Counted from the stretch's first letter, positions 50,346 to 61,693 are shown. The stretch is DNA of 64,000 nucleotides from Winogradskyella sp. (GCA_028383925.1 JAOEWO010000004.1:62001-126000), one strand, 5' to 3'. Made by a program: numbers and translations. Notes: generated by a model from the letters alone, not told the origin.

Positions 50346-52928
50346 TTACGCTTTAGCAGCTTTTAATCTTTTAATCCATTTTTCTAATTCCACAACCCAA
50401 AAAACAAGACTCGATACGGCTAATGTAATACCAAGTTCTGTCCAAGATAATGGTTGTGTTTTGAAAATATCATTGAAAATCGGTACATAAATTATCATAA
50501 GTTGAAAAGTAAAAGTTATTAATAATGCCCCTAGCATTGGCTTGTTGGAAAACACGCCTATTTTAAAAATGGATTCCTTTTCTGAACGAATGGCCATAAC
50601 ATGACCCAATTGGCTAAAACACAGCACGGTAAAAGCCATGGTTTGCCAATTGATGTTTTCGTGATGTATCGCCCACGCTTGCATACCAAGTGTTACTGAT
50701 CCCATAAAGAAACCTACCCACAGAATATGTGCAGCCATACCACCTGCAAAGATGCTCTGTTTTGGATGTCTGGGTGGACGTTTCATAATATCGGGCTCTG
50801 AAGGTTCTGAAGCTAGAGCGAGTCCTGGTAAGCCATCAGTAACGAGGTTTATCCATAGAATATGTATGGCCAAAAGTGGTATTGGCAATCCAAAAAATGG
50901 GGCAAGCAATATGGCCCATATTTCACTTGAATTACCCGTCATTATATATTTAATGAATTTTAGGATATTATCAAATATCTTCCTGCCATGTTTTACTGCT
51001 ACAACGATAGTTGCAAAATTATCATCCAATAAAATCATGTGCGAGGCTTCTTTGGTAACCTCTGTCCCATTAATTCCCATGGCAACACCTATGTCTGCAT
51101 TTTTAAGTACAGGTGCATCATTGACACCATCGCCAGTCATGGCAACATATTGATTTTTATCTTGCAATGCTTTAACAATTTTTAGCTTTTGTTCTGGATT
51201 TACCCTGGCATATACGCGCACTTTTTCAACACTATTGGCAAAATCTTCTTCTGTTATATCATTAAGATCTGAACCCATTAATACTTCATCATCAGCAGAA
51301 GAAATAATACCTAACTGGCTAGCAATAGCCTGAGCTGTTAGCTTATGGTCACCCGTAATCATAACAGGTATGATACCTGCTTCTTTACATTCTTTTACTG
51401 CTCGCTTTGCTTCCTCTCTCGGTGGGTCTATCATACCCACAAAGCCTATAAGGGTAAGGTCTTTCTCCATTTGAGAAGCATCTAAACTTTTAGGAAGAGA
51501 AGGCAATAGCCTTATGGCATAGCCTAAAACACGATATCCTCTTTTATCCATTTTATTAGCCTTATATTCAAACTCAGAAACAAGTGATTTTTGCTCATCT
51601 GCAAGTTTTCCTAATAAAACGTCTACGGCTCCTTTGGTTATGGCAAGAATTCCATTATCTGTTTTGTGAAAGGTAGTCATGCACTTTCGAGTAGAATCGA
51701 AAGGTAATTCTGCAACTCTTGGCACTGTTTTTTCAAGCCGATTTCTTTCAACATCCTTATCGTATGCATACTGAACTAATGCTACTTCGGTAGAATCCCC
51801 TAGCCATTTGCCATCTTTATCTTTTATAACATCGTTATTTAAAGCTATTGCATTTAGAAGTGTGTTTTTATTTTTAAAAACGGTTAAGGATTCGGCATCC
51901 ATTGTTTCAAAGACTTCTTCAACTGTCATTTTATTCAATGTTAGTGTGCCTGTTTTATCTGAGCAGATATACGTTACCGAGCCCAAGGTTTCAACAGCAG
52001 GAAGTTTTCTGATAAGAGCATTGTTTTTAGCCAATCGCTTTGCGCCAAAGGCAAGTGTTATGGTCACAAGAGCTGGCATTGCTTCTGGTATTGCTGCAAC
52101 GGCAAGGGAAATTGATAGTATCAACATATTTAAAATACTTTCACCACGCAGCCAGCCAATTGCAAAGATTACAGCACATAGAATGAGTATAACAACAGAG
52201 AGTTTTTTACCAAATGTGTTTAATCGTTTTTGTAAAGGGGTTTCTATTTCTTCGGTTTGAATCATTTTGGCAATATGACCAAGTTCAGTTTCCATTCCTG
52301 TGGCTATTACATAGGCAAGTGCTCTCCCTTTTGAAATGAATGTCCCTTTGAAACCCATGTTTATTCGGTCTCCTAATACATAATCTTTTTCGGGAAGTTC
52401 ATTTGGGTTTTTCTCTACATTAAGAGATTCACCTGTAAGTGCAGATTCATCTACTTTAACTTGATAGGTTTCGAAAAAGCGAACATCAGCAGGAAGAATA
52501 TTGCCCGCTTCAAGAGACACCACATCTCCTTGTACCAATTCTGAAGCAGGTATGTCTAATGTCTCGCCATTTCTTATAACACGTGCATTACTAGAAGCCA
52601 TACTTTTTAATGCTTCCATGGCTTTTTCTGCTCTATATTCTTGCACAAAGCCAACGAGTGCATTGAGTACAACAATAATAAGAATAATGATGGTGTCTAT
52701 TACATCTCCTAAAACACCAGATATTATGGCCGCTGCAATCAGTATAAGAATCATAAAATCCGTAAACTGATGCAACAACATTTTTAAGATGGTCTTCTTT
52801 TTTGTATCCTCAATTTCATTTTTACCATATTCTACAAGTCGTTGTGCAGCATCTGCTGCGTTAATACCAGATGGACTAGTATTTAATAGTTGTGAAATCT
52901 CCGTAAGTGGTAGTAGGTGCCAATTCAT
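50346..52928 (-). CDS. P-type Ca2+-transporting ATPase (P2 type)
   Basis: An 860-residue pump with DKTGTLT, MTGDGVND and an N-terminal cation-ATPase domain (LSQLLNTSPSGINAADAAQRL...). Helix 4 has AAIPEAMP and helix 6 NLVTDGLPG, as in SERCA-like calcium pumps; the variable second residue (AMP in place of GLP) distinguishes it from the pump at 46322. Its start codon overlaps the stop of the antiporter gene by one base (TAATG), so pump and antiporter are co-translated, which supports a shared role in cation (probably Ca2+) export. Confidence 0.87.
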   Translation of the reverse strand: MNWHLLPLTEISQLLNTSPSGINAADAAQRLVEYGKNEIEDTKKKTILKMLLHQFTDFMILILIAAAIISGVLGDVIDTIIILIIVVLNALVGFVQEYRAEKAMEALKSMASSNARVIRNGETLDIPASELVQGDVVSLEAGNILPADVRFFETYQVKVDESALTGESLNVEKNPNELPEKDYVLGDRINMGFKGTFISKGRALAYVIATGMETELGHIAKMIQTEEIETPLQKRLNTFGKKLSVVILILCAVIFAIGWLRGESILNMLILSISLAVAAIPEAMPALVTITLAFGAKRLAKNNALIRKLPAVETLGSVTYICSDKTGTLTLNKMTVEEVFETMDAESLTVFKNKNTLLNAIALNNDVIKDKDGKWLGDSTEVALVQYAYDKDVERNRLEKTVPRVAELPFDSTRKCMTTFHKTDNGILAITKGAVDVLLGKLADEQKSLVSEFEYKANKMDKRGYRVLGYAIRLLPSLPKSLDASQMEKDLTLIGFVGMIDPPREEAKRAVKECKEAGIIPVMITGDHKLTAQAIASQLGIISSADDEVLMGSDLNDITEEDFANSVEKVRVYARVNPEQKLKIVKALQDKNQYVAMTGDGVNDAPVLKNADIGVAMGINGTEVTKEASHMILLDDNFATIVVAVKHGRKIFDNILKFIKYIMTGNSSEIWAILLAPFFGLPIPLLAIHILWINLVTDGLPGLALASEPSEPDIMKRPPRHPKQSIFAGGMAAHILWVGFFMGSVTLGMQAWAIHHENINWQTMAFTVLCFSQLGHVMAIRSEKESIFKIGVFSNKPMLGALLITFTFQLMIIYVPIFNDIFKTQPLSWTELGITLAVSSLVFWVVELEKWIKRLKAAKA

Positions 52929-53935
52929 TATTTTGAGGGATTAACTCTGTAGTATAACACGACCATCATTAAAATAAAAACCAAGAGAATGAGCACGGTA
53001 TCGATGGCAAGTTTCCATTTTCTTTCACTTTTGAAAACAATACCAGTAATACCAATTGCAGTAATTATAATAGTTCCGAGAATTGGGACAATATGATTGG
53101 GGCTTGTATCCATTAATATTGGTCCTTTGAAGTATAATATATCGTCTAGTGCTAGTATGCCTATATTAAATATATTACTACCAAATATGTTGCCAATAGC
53201 CAGGTCTATTGTTCCCATTCTAATAGCGGCTACAGAGACTACAATCTCAGGCAACGATGTTGAACCTGCAAGAAACAATGTTCCAAAAAAGCTTTGACCT
53301 AAATTACTGGCTGCAGCGAGATGCTCTCCAAAATAGGGTAATGCCATTGCCGCTAGCATAACGATTAAGGCATTTTTGATGTACTTTTGAATAACTTCTT
53401 TCTTAGTATAGTTTTCTGTACTTATATGCTGACTATGTGATCTATGTTTTTTCTCGTATTTGTAGAGTACCCGGATTGAAATAAAATATAGCGTTAAGAA
53501 TACAAGACTAGAGCCTCCTATCCAGCCAATTCTTCCATAAACCCCTGGCATTATAATCGCTAAGGCAACAAAGCTCAGCATTACAATGCTTAATGCTGCA
53601 ACTATAACATGGCCGGGTTGTGCAACAGAAGTCAATGGTTTTTTTGGATTGTAAAAAAAATCCATAATAGATATAATAAGAATATTGAATGCACAACTAC
53701 CAACGAGATCACCAACAGCTAGATTTGGTGCATCAACAATAAGAACAGAACTCATACCAGACATTAATTCGGGAATTGAGGTTACAGAAGCCATAAGTAT
53801 AATGCCCATAAACATTTTTCCCCAACCCAGCATTTCTGCCAAAATATCACCATATTTTGCAAACTTTGTACCACTTATAAGTATGATGAGCGTACAGGTA
53901 ATAAAAGCAATAATATTTAAGTAGAGATTATCCAT
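52928..53935 (-). CDS. calcium/sodium antiporter (CaCA family)
   Basis: A 335-residue membrane protein with ten predicted helices and the two inverted alpha-repeats of the Ca2+/cation antiporter family: SVTSIPELMSG with GDLVGSCAFNI in the first half and GSTSLPEIVVS with GNIFGSNIFNI in the second. It exchanges a cation, typically Ca2+, for Na+ or H+. It is translationally coupled to the ATPase gene at 50346. Confidence 0.9.
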   Translation of the reverse strand: MDNLYLNIIAFITCTLIILISGTKFAKYGDILAEMLGWGKMFMGIILMASVTSIPELMSGMSSVLIVDAPNLAVGDLVGSCAFNILIISIMDFFYNPKKPLTSVAQPGHVIVAALSIVMLSFVALAIIMPGVYGRIGWIGGSSLVFLTLYFISIRVLYKYEKKHRSHSQHISTENYTKKEVIQKYIKNALIVMLAAMALPYFGEHLAAASNLGQSFFGTLFLAGSTSLPEIVVSVAAIRMGTIDLAIGNIFGSNIFNIGILALDDILYFKGPILMDTSPNHIVPILGTIIITAIGITGIVFKSERKWKLAIDTVLILLVFILMMVVLYYRVNPSK

Positions 53936-54059
53936 TGAGTATTTGATTTCATTTTTTTAGATTTAGCCTACTAGTTTACTATAAACTCTAGAATCTAGCC
54001 TCTATCTAGAGTGCATTGGATTTTATTATTATCAGAAATCACGCTTTCATACATAGTTA

Positions 54060-54452
54060 TTAAGATGTTATATTTAATAGATTGTGCAAACGTCCTAGTA
54101 CGATTAACTCTCCCTTACTTCTTTTTACGCTAGCGTTGGCAATGCCATTTACAGTTTTTATTAGTGTAGATCGCAACTCTGCTGTAAAAAAACTGCTATT
54201 TGTATTGAAGAACGTTTCAAAAACTTTAAATGCACCATCAGAGGATTCCTTTTTGGAAATAAGTTCTTTAAGTGTTTCGTAAATAATTTCCTTGCTCTCG
54301 GTATTTTGAATTTTAGTGTTCCAATGGGACTCAACTAACTCAATTATTTTTAGTTTTTCATTTCTAATAAAAGATTTATCAGCTATAGCAGCCGAATAAA
54401 AAAGATGGGCTAGTGCTTCATAGAATCCTGTTATTTGAGTTATTTTATCCAT
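54060..54452 (-). CDS. helical protein, possibly TerB-like
   Basis: A 130-residue soluble helical protein. An acidic pattern near the start (YSAAIADKSFIRNEKLKI) recalls the TerB motif seen at 49734, but similarity over the rest is weak, so the family is uncertain. It lies between the antiporter gene and the glycosyltransferase, 21 bp after the latter, on the same strand. Confidence 0.55.
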   Translation of the reverse strand: MDKITQITGFYEALAHLFYSAAIADKSFIRNEKLKIIELVESHWNTKIQNTESKEIIYETLKELISKKESSDGAFKVFETFFNTNSSFFTAELRSTLIKTVNGIANASVKRSKGELIVLGRLHNLLNITS

Positions 54453-54473
54453 TTTATAGAATTATTAAGATTA

Positions 54474-56797
54474 TTATATAGTTGATTTAATAGTTGTTCT
54501 TCTTGTTTTTAATCTTTTTGGAAACTTATTTTTTAGTGGTTTTTCATCAATATCTGTATTAGATTTTTGAGATTTTTGCATGCTATTATATTTTGCTATA
54601 ATTATTTGTGCTTTCATGAAGCATAAGGTAGACTCCGCACCTTGATTGATGTTAATATTATTGTCTTCAAGACCATCATAGGATGCACCGTTTTTAGGGT
54701 TATACATAATTTGTTTAAGATGATTATTCCCTAAAAACCAACTATAAGCAATCTCTAATTGGTTTCTGTATTTCTTCTTCCCTGTTACAGAATAGAATAG
54801 GTCTAGCGTAATAATCGTTGTGACAATCTCTATAGGTTGTTCTCCGTAAAAATTTCGTTTATTTTTCTTTTTAAACCAACCTCTATTGGTAACTACGGTT
54901 ATTTGTCCCTTCATAAAATATTGCGTGAGAAGAAAATCAAAAGAGGTTTCGGCAATTTTCTTATATTCATTATTTTTAGTAGCTAGATAACTATACATCA
55001 TGGCCTCAGGAAGCACATTGTTTGCATAGGTCATATAGTCTTCATACCAATGCCAATCTTCTTCAGAATTCACATTAAAGTGTTCTAAAAGCTGTTGAGC
55101 AAATGTGTTAATATACATTTCAATAAGAGCATTGGGATAAACGGAATGATAGAAATAAAGCCCCTTTATAGCATAAGCGATGGCACGTGGTGATGCTATA
55201 TCATTCAAATTTTTTATAGCTTTTTTCCAGCAATTTTCAGCCTTAAAAACAAGATTTGAGGGTAGTATGTTTTTGTGCCCAATAACAAAACCTAAACTCC
55301 ATAAAGCTCTGCCATTGGCATCTTCGAGATTGGTGTTTTTATTTTTTGACGTTAATTGTCCTTTATCGTTCATAAAATTATCAAACCAACCATTACTGCG
55401 CTGTATACCTTCTATAAATTGTAAATAAATGCTTGCCATAGTTAAGACACTTTTGTCCTTAAATCTTTGGTAGTGCATTACCATATTAATGAGTGCTCTT
55501 GCATTATCATCTAATGTATATCCCGAATTAAGATCTGGCTTATTAAAATCTGAATATTGAATGATTCCAAAATCTGTGGTTAGTTTTTTAATATGATCTA
55601 ATTTAAGTGGTGGCGATATAAACCGAAGGTATTCTATACGATGTGTAAGCTCTCCAAAAACCAATCCATATTGTAAGGCGACATTTTCCCATGTTGTTTT
55701 GTGCATATAAGAAAAAGCACGTTTTGCCATTGCCACTTGTTCTTCTTTATTATCTAACAATTGAAGGATAGCTTTTTCAAATTCTTTAGGTTCTTCAAAC
55801 GCATTTAAGAGTACACCAAGGTGGTTGCTTAAAATCTCCCTAGCATGAGGAATAGGATTTGAAACTACGGCACAGCCACTGCTCATAGCATAAGCTAATG
55901 TGCCACTAACAGCCTGGTTAGGGTCTTTTGATGTAAATAAATATCTGAAAGGGCGAGATATTCCAATAATTCTTCTAATGGAAGGTATGCGTTGATAAAT
56001 ATTACATTTTTATTTAACTGAAATTTATTGACGATACTATGTAACTTTTCGCGATATTTCTCGCCTTCCTTTTTTATTATTTCGGGATGTGTTTTTCCAA
56101 TTATTAAATAGATAACATTAGGATGTTTTTTTACGATTTCAGGCAAAGCATATAGAACGGTTTCAATGCTTTTATTTTCACTTAAAAGGCCAAATGTTGA
56201 AAGCACATTATTATTAGGAAAACCATACTTATTTTTTAAAGATTGTTTGGTACTCCATAGAACTGTATGAGTACCATGAGGAATGAGCTTAATTTTAGCC
56301 TCTGAATATTCATATTCTTTAATTAAGAGTTCTTTTGATTTTTGAGTAAGTACAATTATTTTGTCTGATAATTCTGCAATTTTCTTAACAACCTTTTTCC
56401 TAATTTTATCAGGCTTGGGAAGTACCGTATGAAAAACGGTTGCTACAGGTTTATTGAGAGCAAGAAGAAAAGCGAGCAAATGGCTTCCATAGTCTCCTCC
56501 GAAAAGCCCAAATTCGTGCTGTATGCAGACAAAACCAATATCATCTCGCTCGTTAATCTGCTCTGCAACTTCACGATAGTTTTTTTGCAAAGTAGTGTTT
56601 AAAATATGTGTGACCTCCTCTCCATAGCGATAGCTGTCTTTTTCATTTTGTAAAGCACATATTTCGATAGGTACTGTGTTACCAAAAACATTGTTAACTG
56701 CATTTAATAAATCGTTTGAAAAAGTTGCCAGTCCACATTCTCTTGGCGGGTATGAACTCACCAAAAGCATTTTTAATCCTCTTTCCAGAAATTTCAT
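54474..56797 (-). pseudogene. glycosyltransferase (GT4-like) with C-terminal barrel-like region, frameshifted
   Basis: Two frames make one protein of about 770 residues. The first (56797 to about 55945) is the GT-B N-terminal half and start of the C-terminal half (SSYPPRECGLATFSNDLL, QHEFGLFGGDYGSHL, YLIIGKTHPE). The second (to 54474) continues with the GT4 donor-binding region (SSGCAVVSNPIPHAREIL) and then an all-helical region of about 350 residues resembling an (alpha/alpha)6 barrel. The junction needs one extra base in the run TTTATTTACATC near 55945, restoring DIYLF-TSKDPNQAVSGTLAYAMSSG. It is a real frameshift or a read error. The adjacent GH130 enzyme suggests a mannose-type glycoside as substrate. 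Confidence 0.75.
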
Positions 56798-56808
56798 AGT
56801 TTTAATTT

Positions 56809-57846
56809 TTAAGGTTGTTTTCTTAATTCTAACAGTAACTTACTTAAACTCATTTTTACTACACCAGTATGTTTATCTGCCGCTCCATAGTACACATATA
56901 AGTCATCTCCAAACAGGGCATGACCTGTTGGAAAAACCACATTATTTACATTTCCATGTTTTTCCCATTCTTTAGTTGGTGAAAACAATGGATAGGGTAA
57001 GCGTGCTAATTCAATTTCTGGCTTGTCTATATTTAATAAGGCTGCTTTGGCATGGTAAGTTCTTCCTTTTGCAGTTTCCTGAACACCATGATAAATAAGC
57101 AACCAACCATCATCAGTTTCTATTGGTGGACCACCTGCACCAATATATGCAACTTCAAAAATACCTTTTGGATCAAGAACAATATGATCAGTTAGATTCA
57201 TAAGATATTCCTCCCAGAATGGTTTTGTTAAATCTTCCCATTTATCAAAATATACAATTTGAATACCTGGCCAGATACGATGTAACATGGCGAATTTTCC
57301 ATTTATCTTTCTAGGAAATAAGACAACATCTTTATCTCTCAATAATCTAAACTCGTCTTTAACGATACCAATTTCAGCAAATAGTCTGTAAAAATGATAA
57401 TATTTGGGGTTTAGACCTTTTTGATTACAACATTTTATAAGCTTTTCATACTCCTGATAATTAATTTGTGGTGTGATATATCCATGTTTTTTAAAATTCA
57501 CCAAATCTTTTGAAGTAGCTAAAGCACCTAACGTATTTACACCATCATAAGCAGTATAAATCACATAATAGGTATCGTCAATTTTTGCAATCCTAGGATC
57601 TTCTACACCATGTTTTTCATAGTCAAATTCACGCACAATTAGAGGTTTTTCATGCCTTTCTATTATGTTAAGAGGACCTTTGGTCTTTGCGTATCCTATT
57701 GTTGATAAATTGCCTTCTTGTACAGCTCTGTATAATATATGCACAGTATCGCCTTCTTGTAAGATACCAGGGTTGAATACGCCATTGTTTTCGAACTCTC
57801 TTTCAGTAGGGCCTAAAATAATTCCGTGTTTTTCTATTGCTTTCAT
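56809..57846 (-). CDS. GH130-family glycoside phosphorylase
   Basis: A 345-residue five-bladed beta-propeller of glycoside hydrolase family 130 (mannoside phosphorylases and related enzymes). Family blocks seen are NPGILQEGDTVHILYRA, the catalytic Asp region GVEDPRI, and IYHGVQ near the end. Such enzymes cleave beta-mannosides with phosphate, or run in reverse to build them. It is 11 bp before the glycosyltransferase gene on the same strand; together they may make or recycle a mannose-containing polymer. The exact linkage is unknown. Confidence 0.82.
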   Translation of the reverse strand: MKAIEKHGIILGPTEREFENNGVFNPGILQEGDTVHILYRAVQEGNLSTIGYAKTKGPLNIIERHEKPLIVREFDYEKHGVEDPRIAKIDDTYYVIYTAYDGVNTLGALATSKDLVNFKKHGYITPQINYQEYEKLIKCCNQKGLNPKYYHFYRLFAEIGIVKDEFRLLRDKDVVLFPRKINGKFAMLHRIWPGIQIVYFDKWEDLTKPFWEEYLMNLTDHIVLDPKGIFEVAYIGAGGPPIETDDGWLLIYHGVQETAKGRTYHAKAALLNIDKPEIELARLPYPLFSPTKEWEKHGNVNNVVFPTGHALFGDDLYVYYGAADKHTGVVKMSLSKLLLELRKQP

Positions 57847-57928
57847 CGTTGAATGATTTCTTGTTTTTCTATTTCGACTCTATTTTTAATATTTTTAAAT
57901 AGGGTATCTGGATTAAAAGAACTACTGT

Positions 57929-58213
57929 TTATTCCTTCTTAAACCGAAACACGGTAAAAGTTGAAATATCGGTTGGTGACTGACAACATAATCCTATTTT
58001 TATATTCTGTTTGGCGGTAAAGACATCACCTAATTCATCTCGAAATACAGTAAAAAAGATACTTACTATGAAAATTATCGACCAAACAATTTGTTCGGTA
58101 TCATGCCCTGCACGATAGTTGCTAAAAATGATATAAGCGATGGGCAACAAAAATTTACAGTAAATAAATATGCCTATTCCAGCAATATTTCCAAGTTTGA
58201 ATGATCCTTTCAT
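57929..58213 (-). pseudogene. truncated, inactive site-2 protease fragment
   Basis: The 94-codon frame starts as an M50 site-2 protease (MKGSFKLGNIAGIGIFI..., AYIIFSNYRAGHDTEQIVWSIIF). Where the zinc motif HELGH is expected it reads RDELGD, so both zinc-binding histidines are lost. The family similarity ends shortly after (AKQNIKI), followed by unrelated residues and a stop. All later membrane helices and the CBS domains present in the intact copy at 7008 are missing. Confidence 0.65.
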
Positions 58214-58261
58214 AATTAAGGTTTTTGTTTGGTTTATGATTCTATTTCTATACAAAAGGAA

Positions 58262-58507
58262 TTACTTCATATTTTGTGTCAAATAGTTTATTAATGAACT
58301 CATAGTAGTAATTTTTCCATAATCCTGTTCAGGGATTTCGCGGTTTAATTTTTCATCCAAAGTGATGATAAACTGCAAAAAATCAAAAGAATCTATTCCG
58401 AGTGTTTCTTTTATGTTTTCATCGAGAGCTAATTCTGATGGTTCAGTATCAGGTGCAATTTGCTTCAAAATGCTAAATATTATTTTTTCAATTTCTTCCT
58501 TTTTCAT
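58262..58507 (-). CDS. acyl carrier protein
   Basis: An 81-residue acidic ACP with the phosphopantetheine site Ser40 in GIDSFDF. It overlaps the E2 gene by 4 bases and is translationally coupled to it. It is clearly distinct from a housekeeping ACP, which would stand beside fabF. Its link to the pyruvate dehydrogenase genes suggests an acetyl or acyl group is handed to a carrier, but no ketosynthase is near. Confidence 0.85.
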   Translation of the reverse strand: MKKEEIEKIIFSILKQIAPDTEPSELALDENIKETLGIDSFDFLQFIITLDEKLNREIPEQDYGKITTMSSLINYLTQNMK

Positions 58508-59697
58508 AATGATGCGGGATTCTGTAAATGTCTATTTAAAGCTGTTAGAAACCGGCTGCCTATAAGCCCGTCAGTTGCACGGTGGTCTGCAGAAACTGTC
58601 ACCCGAACTATGGGGCGTACACCCAACATCCCATTTTCTGCAAATGGTTGTTCTGAAATATTTCCAAACCCGATAATTGCCACTTGAGGAGGATAAATAA
58701 TCCCATACACGCTATCAGCTCCCCCTTCACCGATACTGGTCATGGTAATTGTAGAATCACTGAGTTCTGAACTGCGCAACTTTAGTGCTTTGGCTCTCGG
58801 AATGATATCGTTGAGAGCGCTCATGATCTCATCAATGGTTTTTAGATTTGCCGCGGGTATTGCAGGGACTATTATGCCTCCTTTGCGCAATGAAACAACA
58901 AAACCAATATTTATATCACTTCTAATCTGCAATCCGTTGTCCCACAACGCATTCAATTCAGGAACTTCCTGAAGACTAAGTGCTACAGCTCTGATGAGCA
59001 GTGCGGCAGGGAGCAATCTTTGTTTTACAGGACGCTCCTTATTTGCCTTATTCATCAATACCAATGCTTTTGTCATGTCAATGGTTTTTTCGAGATAATA
59101 ATGTGGTATCTCGCGGTTTGATTTTGACATTGCAGCTGCAACAGCAGCACGAATTGAGATGGATGCGCTTGCTGTTTCGTCTTCGGTTGTCGTGCCTAAT
59201 GCCTCTTGACTTAGTGCACCCTTTAGTTTTTTTGCGATTGATTTTTCTACATCTTCTTTGGTGATTGCCCCATTTTCTCCGCTTCCCGACAAGGTGGAAG
59301 TATCAATATTATTTTCAGTCGCTATTCGTTTGGCCAAAGGCGAAATTTTTATTCTATCATCAGAGCTCACAGTAGGGGATGCAGGAGTTTTTTCTTTTTC
59401 TATTATTGGATGAATCAAGTCTTTTTTTGCAGTGGTTGTAACAATTGTCTCTGCTTTGTCGTGAATAGGATTAATAAGAGCCAATGGACTACCCACCGGC
59501 ACTTTTGTGCCAGGCCCTATCAGTAATTTTTCAATGACAGCTTCGTCAAATATTTCAATTTCTATCAATCCTTTTTGGGTTTCTACTTCGGCAATGATAT
59601 CTCCACGTTTTACCGTATCGCCTTTTTTCTTACGCCATTCTACCAACGTGCCGTCTTCCATATCAGCCCCCAAGCTTGGCATTACAAATTCAATCAT
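58504..59697 (-). CDS. 2-oxo acid dehydrogenase E2 (dihydrolipoamide acyltransferase)
   Basis: A 397-residue E2. Residues 1-75 are a lipoyl domain with the Lys in ETQKGLIEI; 115-160 a peripheral-subunit-binding domain ([14 protein letters not shown]); and about 175-397 the catalytic domain with ADHRATDG near residue 372. It transfers acetyl (or a branched acyl) from lipoate to CoA. It follows E1beta with an 8-base overlap. No E3 gene is in view; the cell's common lipoamide dehydrogenase would be used. Confidence 0.9.
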   Translation of the reverse strand: MIEFVMPSLGADMEDGTLVEWRKKKGDTVKRGDIIAEVETQKGLIEIEIFDEAVIEKLLIGPGTKVPVGSPLALINPIHDKAETIVTTTAKKDLIHPIIEKEKTPASPTVSSDDRIKISPLAKRIATENNIDTSTLSGSGENGAITKEDVEKSIAKKLKGALSQEALGTTTEDETASASISIRAAVAAAMSKSNREIPHYYLEKTIDMTKALVLMNKANKERPVKQRLLPAALLIRAVALSLQEVPELNALWDNGLQIRSDINIGFVVSLRKGGIIVPAIPAANLKTIDEIMSALNDIIPRAKALKLRSSELSDSTITMTSIGEGGADSVYGIIYPPQVAIIGFGNISEQPFAENGMLGVRPIVRVTVSADHRATDGLIGSRFLTALNRHLQNPASL

Positions 59698-60679
59698 GAT
59701 TCAACATTTTTTTAACAGCATTAATAATGTCATTTTTTTGTGGTACGGATGCATCTTCTAAATGGAGGGGATATGGTATTGGTACTTCTACACCAGCGAG
59801 TCGCAACACTGGAGCATCCAATTCATAAAATATTTTTTCCATTATACGTGCACTTATTTCTGATGATATACTTACCGACTTCCAGGCGTCTTCAACAATT
59901 AATGCCTTGTGAGTTTTGCTTACAGAGGCAAGTATTGTTTCTTCATCCAATGGGCGTAAAATGCGCAAATCAACTACTTCTGTATCGATTCCTATCGATG
60001 CTAATTCGTTTGCGGCATCCATGCATTTATATACCCCAATACCATAAGTTATTATGCTGATATCTTTGCCCACCTTTCTCACTTTTGCTTTACTAATGTC
60101 CACACGGGTAATGTTGACAGGAATTTCTTTTTCGATATTAAGCATGGATGTATATTCAAATACAATCACCGGATCGGGACTTTTAAGTGCTTTAGCAAGC
60201 ATGTGTCTTGCATCTTCATGAGTTCCTGCCGATAAGACAATTAATCCAGGAATATGGGCAAACAAAGGTTCCCAGCTGTGTGAATGCTGTGCGGCAAGTT
60301 GCCGCCCGATTCCACAACCCATTCGTATCACCACAGGTACATTCATTTGTCCACCGGACATGTGCAACAAAGTTGCTGCATTGTTTACAATCTGATCCAT
60401 TGCTAGTAGGCCGAAATTTACGGTCATTACTTCAACAATCGGTTTCATTCCTGCCACAGCGGCGCCAATACCAGCTCCCACAAACCCTGATTCGGAAAGT
60501 GGTACATCCATAATCTTATCCTCGCCGAACTCCTGAAGCAACCCTTTACTTACGGCAAAAGCACCACCATAGCGACCCACATCTTCTCCCATCAGAAATA
60601 CGCGTTCATCATTTTGCAATGCTTCTCGGACTCCCTGTTTTAATGCTTCTCTGTATGTTATTTTAGTAATTTCTTTCAT
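59690..60679 (-). CDS. 2-oxo acid (pyruvate) dehydrogenase E1 beta subunit
   Basis: A 329-residue transketolase-type E1beta ([52 protein letters not shown]). With E1alpha it decarboxylates the 2-oxo acid using thiamine diphosphate. Its start overlaps the E1alpha stop by 4 bases. Confidence 0.9.
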   Translation of the reverse strand: MKEITKITYREALKQGVREALQNDERVFLMGEDVGRYGGAFAVSKGLLQEFGEDKIMDVPLSESGFVGAGIGAAVAGMKPIVEVMTVNFGLLAMDQIVNNAATLLHMSGGQMNVPVVIRMGCGIGRQLAAQHSHSWEPLFAHIPGLIVLSAGTHEDARHMLAKALKSPDPVIVFEYTSMLNIEKEIPVNITRVDISKAKVRKVGKDISIITYGIGVYKCMDAANELASIGIDTEVVDLRILRPLDEETILASVSKTHKALIVEDAWKSVSISSEISARIMEKIFYELDAPVLRLAGVEVPIPYPLHLEDASVPQKNDIINAVKKMLNHD

Positions 60680-61644
60680 AATTCTGTTTTTTTGCTGTAA
60701 ACAAATTTTGTTAGATCTTCAATGGATTCCAATGTTCCTGATTCTGCAAAATCAACCGCTCTTTGCACTTCTGATTCAATGCGTGCCTCTATGATTGCTA
60801 TTTCTTGTTCAGTAGTTAATTTTTCCTGTAACAAGTATTTTTTGAAAATCGCTATTGGGTCACGTTTTTTCCATTCTTCAACTTCGCTTTTGTCACGGTA
60901 CAACTCTGCATCAAACATTGAATGTGCCCTGAACCGATAGGTGTTGCATACTAAAAAATACGGCTTTCCAGTTTTTTTGATCTTTGTAACAGCTTTGTTA
61001 GCTGCATTTATCACCGCCATCAAATTCATACCGTCAACCGCAACTGAATCGATACCATAAGCCATTCCCTTCTTTTCCAGTTCCAGTATTGAATGGGTAT
61101 ATTTAAGAGCCGTTCCCATCGCATACAGATTATTTTCACAAACAAATAATACTGGCACGTTCCACAAAGCTGCCAGATTCATCGATTCATGAAATTCGCC
61201 TTCCGCAGCTGCACCTTCCCCGAAAAAACAACAGGTGATATTTTTTTTATTTTGTTTTTTTAAAGCCAATGCCATTCCCACAGCTAAAGGAAGATGACCG
61301 GAAACAATAGCATTCCCTCCATAGAATCGTTTTGATGCATCAAACAAATGCATTGATCCCCCTCTGCCCATGCTGCAACCTTCTTTCTTGCCATACATTT
61401 CTGCCATCACAGATTCTGCGCTTAACCCACGGGCAAGGGCATGTCCATGTTCGCGGTAAGTGCTCAAGATGCTATCCTCATCCGTCAATGCTTGAATGAC
61501 ACCGACAGCGACCGCCTCTTCTCCGATATACAAGTGAAGAAATCCCCTGATTTTTGCTTTGGTATATTGTTCCGCTGATTTTTCTTCAAATCTTCTAATC
61601 AGTTGCATTTGATATAAAAGATGTTGTCCTTCTTCCGCTTTCAT
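60676..61644 (-). CDS. 2-oxo acid (pyruvate) dehydrogenase E1 alpha subunit
   Basis: A 322-residue E1alpha of the acetoin/pyruvate type. The thiamine-diphosphate motif is [14 protein letters not shown]...CENN, and the phosphorylation-loop region ([20 protein letters not shown]) is conserved. A subunit this short, with separate alpha and beta subunits, is typical of acetoin, pyruvate or branched-chain enzymes of the heterotetrameric class; pyruvate is the best guess because acetyl-CoA synthetase is next door. A run of eight TAA units lies between it and the upstream gene. Confidence 0.88.
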   Translation of the reverse strand: MKAEEGQHLLYQMQLIRRFEEKSAEQYTKAKIRGFLHLYIGEEAVAVGVIQALTDEDSILSTYREHGHALARGLSAESVMAEMYGKKEGCSMGRGGSMHLFDASKRFYGGNAIVSGHLPLAVGMALALKKQNKKNITCCFFGEGAAAEGEFHESMNLAALWNVPVLFVCENNLYAMGTALKYTHSILELEKKGMAYGIDSVAVDGMNLMAVINAANKAVTKIKKTGKPYFLVCNTYRFRAHSMFDAELYRDKSEVEEWKKRDPIAIFKKYLLQEKLTTEQEIAIIEARIESEVQRAVDFAESGTLESIEDLTKFVYSKKTEL

Positions 61645-61662
61645 ATTTTTTTCATTTTCAAT

Positions 61663-61686
61663 TAATAATAATAATAATAATAATAA
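61663..61686. repeat. trinucleotide repeat, 8 copies of TAA, before the E1alpha gene
   Basis: It lies in the 49-bp gap between the synthetase stop and the E1alpha start, about 19 bp upstream of the E1alpha ATG. Copy-number change would alter ribosome-site spacing, not a frame. Confidence 0.9.
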
Positions 61687-61693
61687 TATCTGA

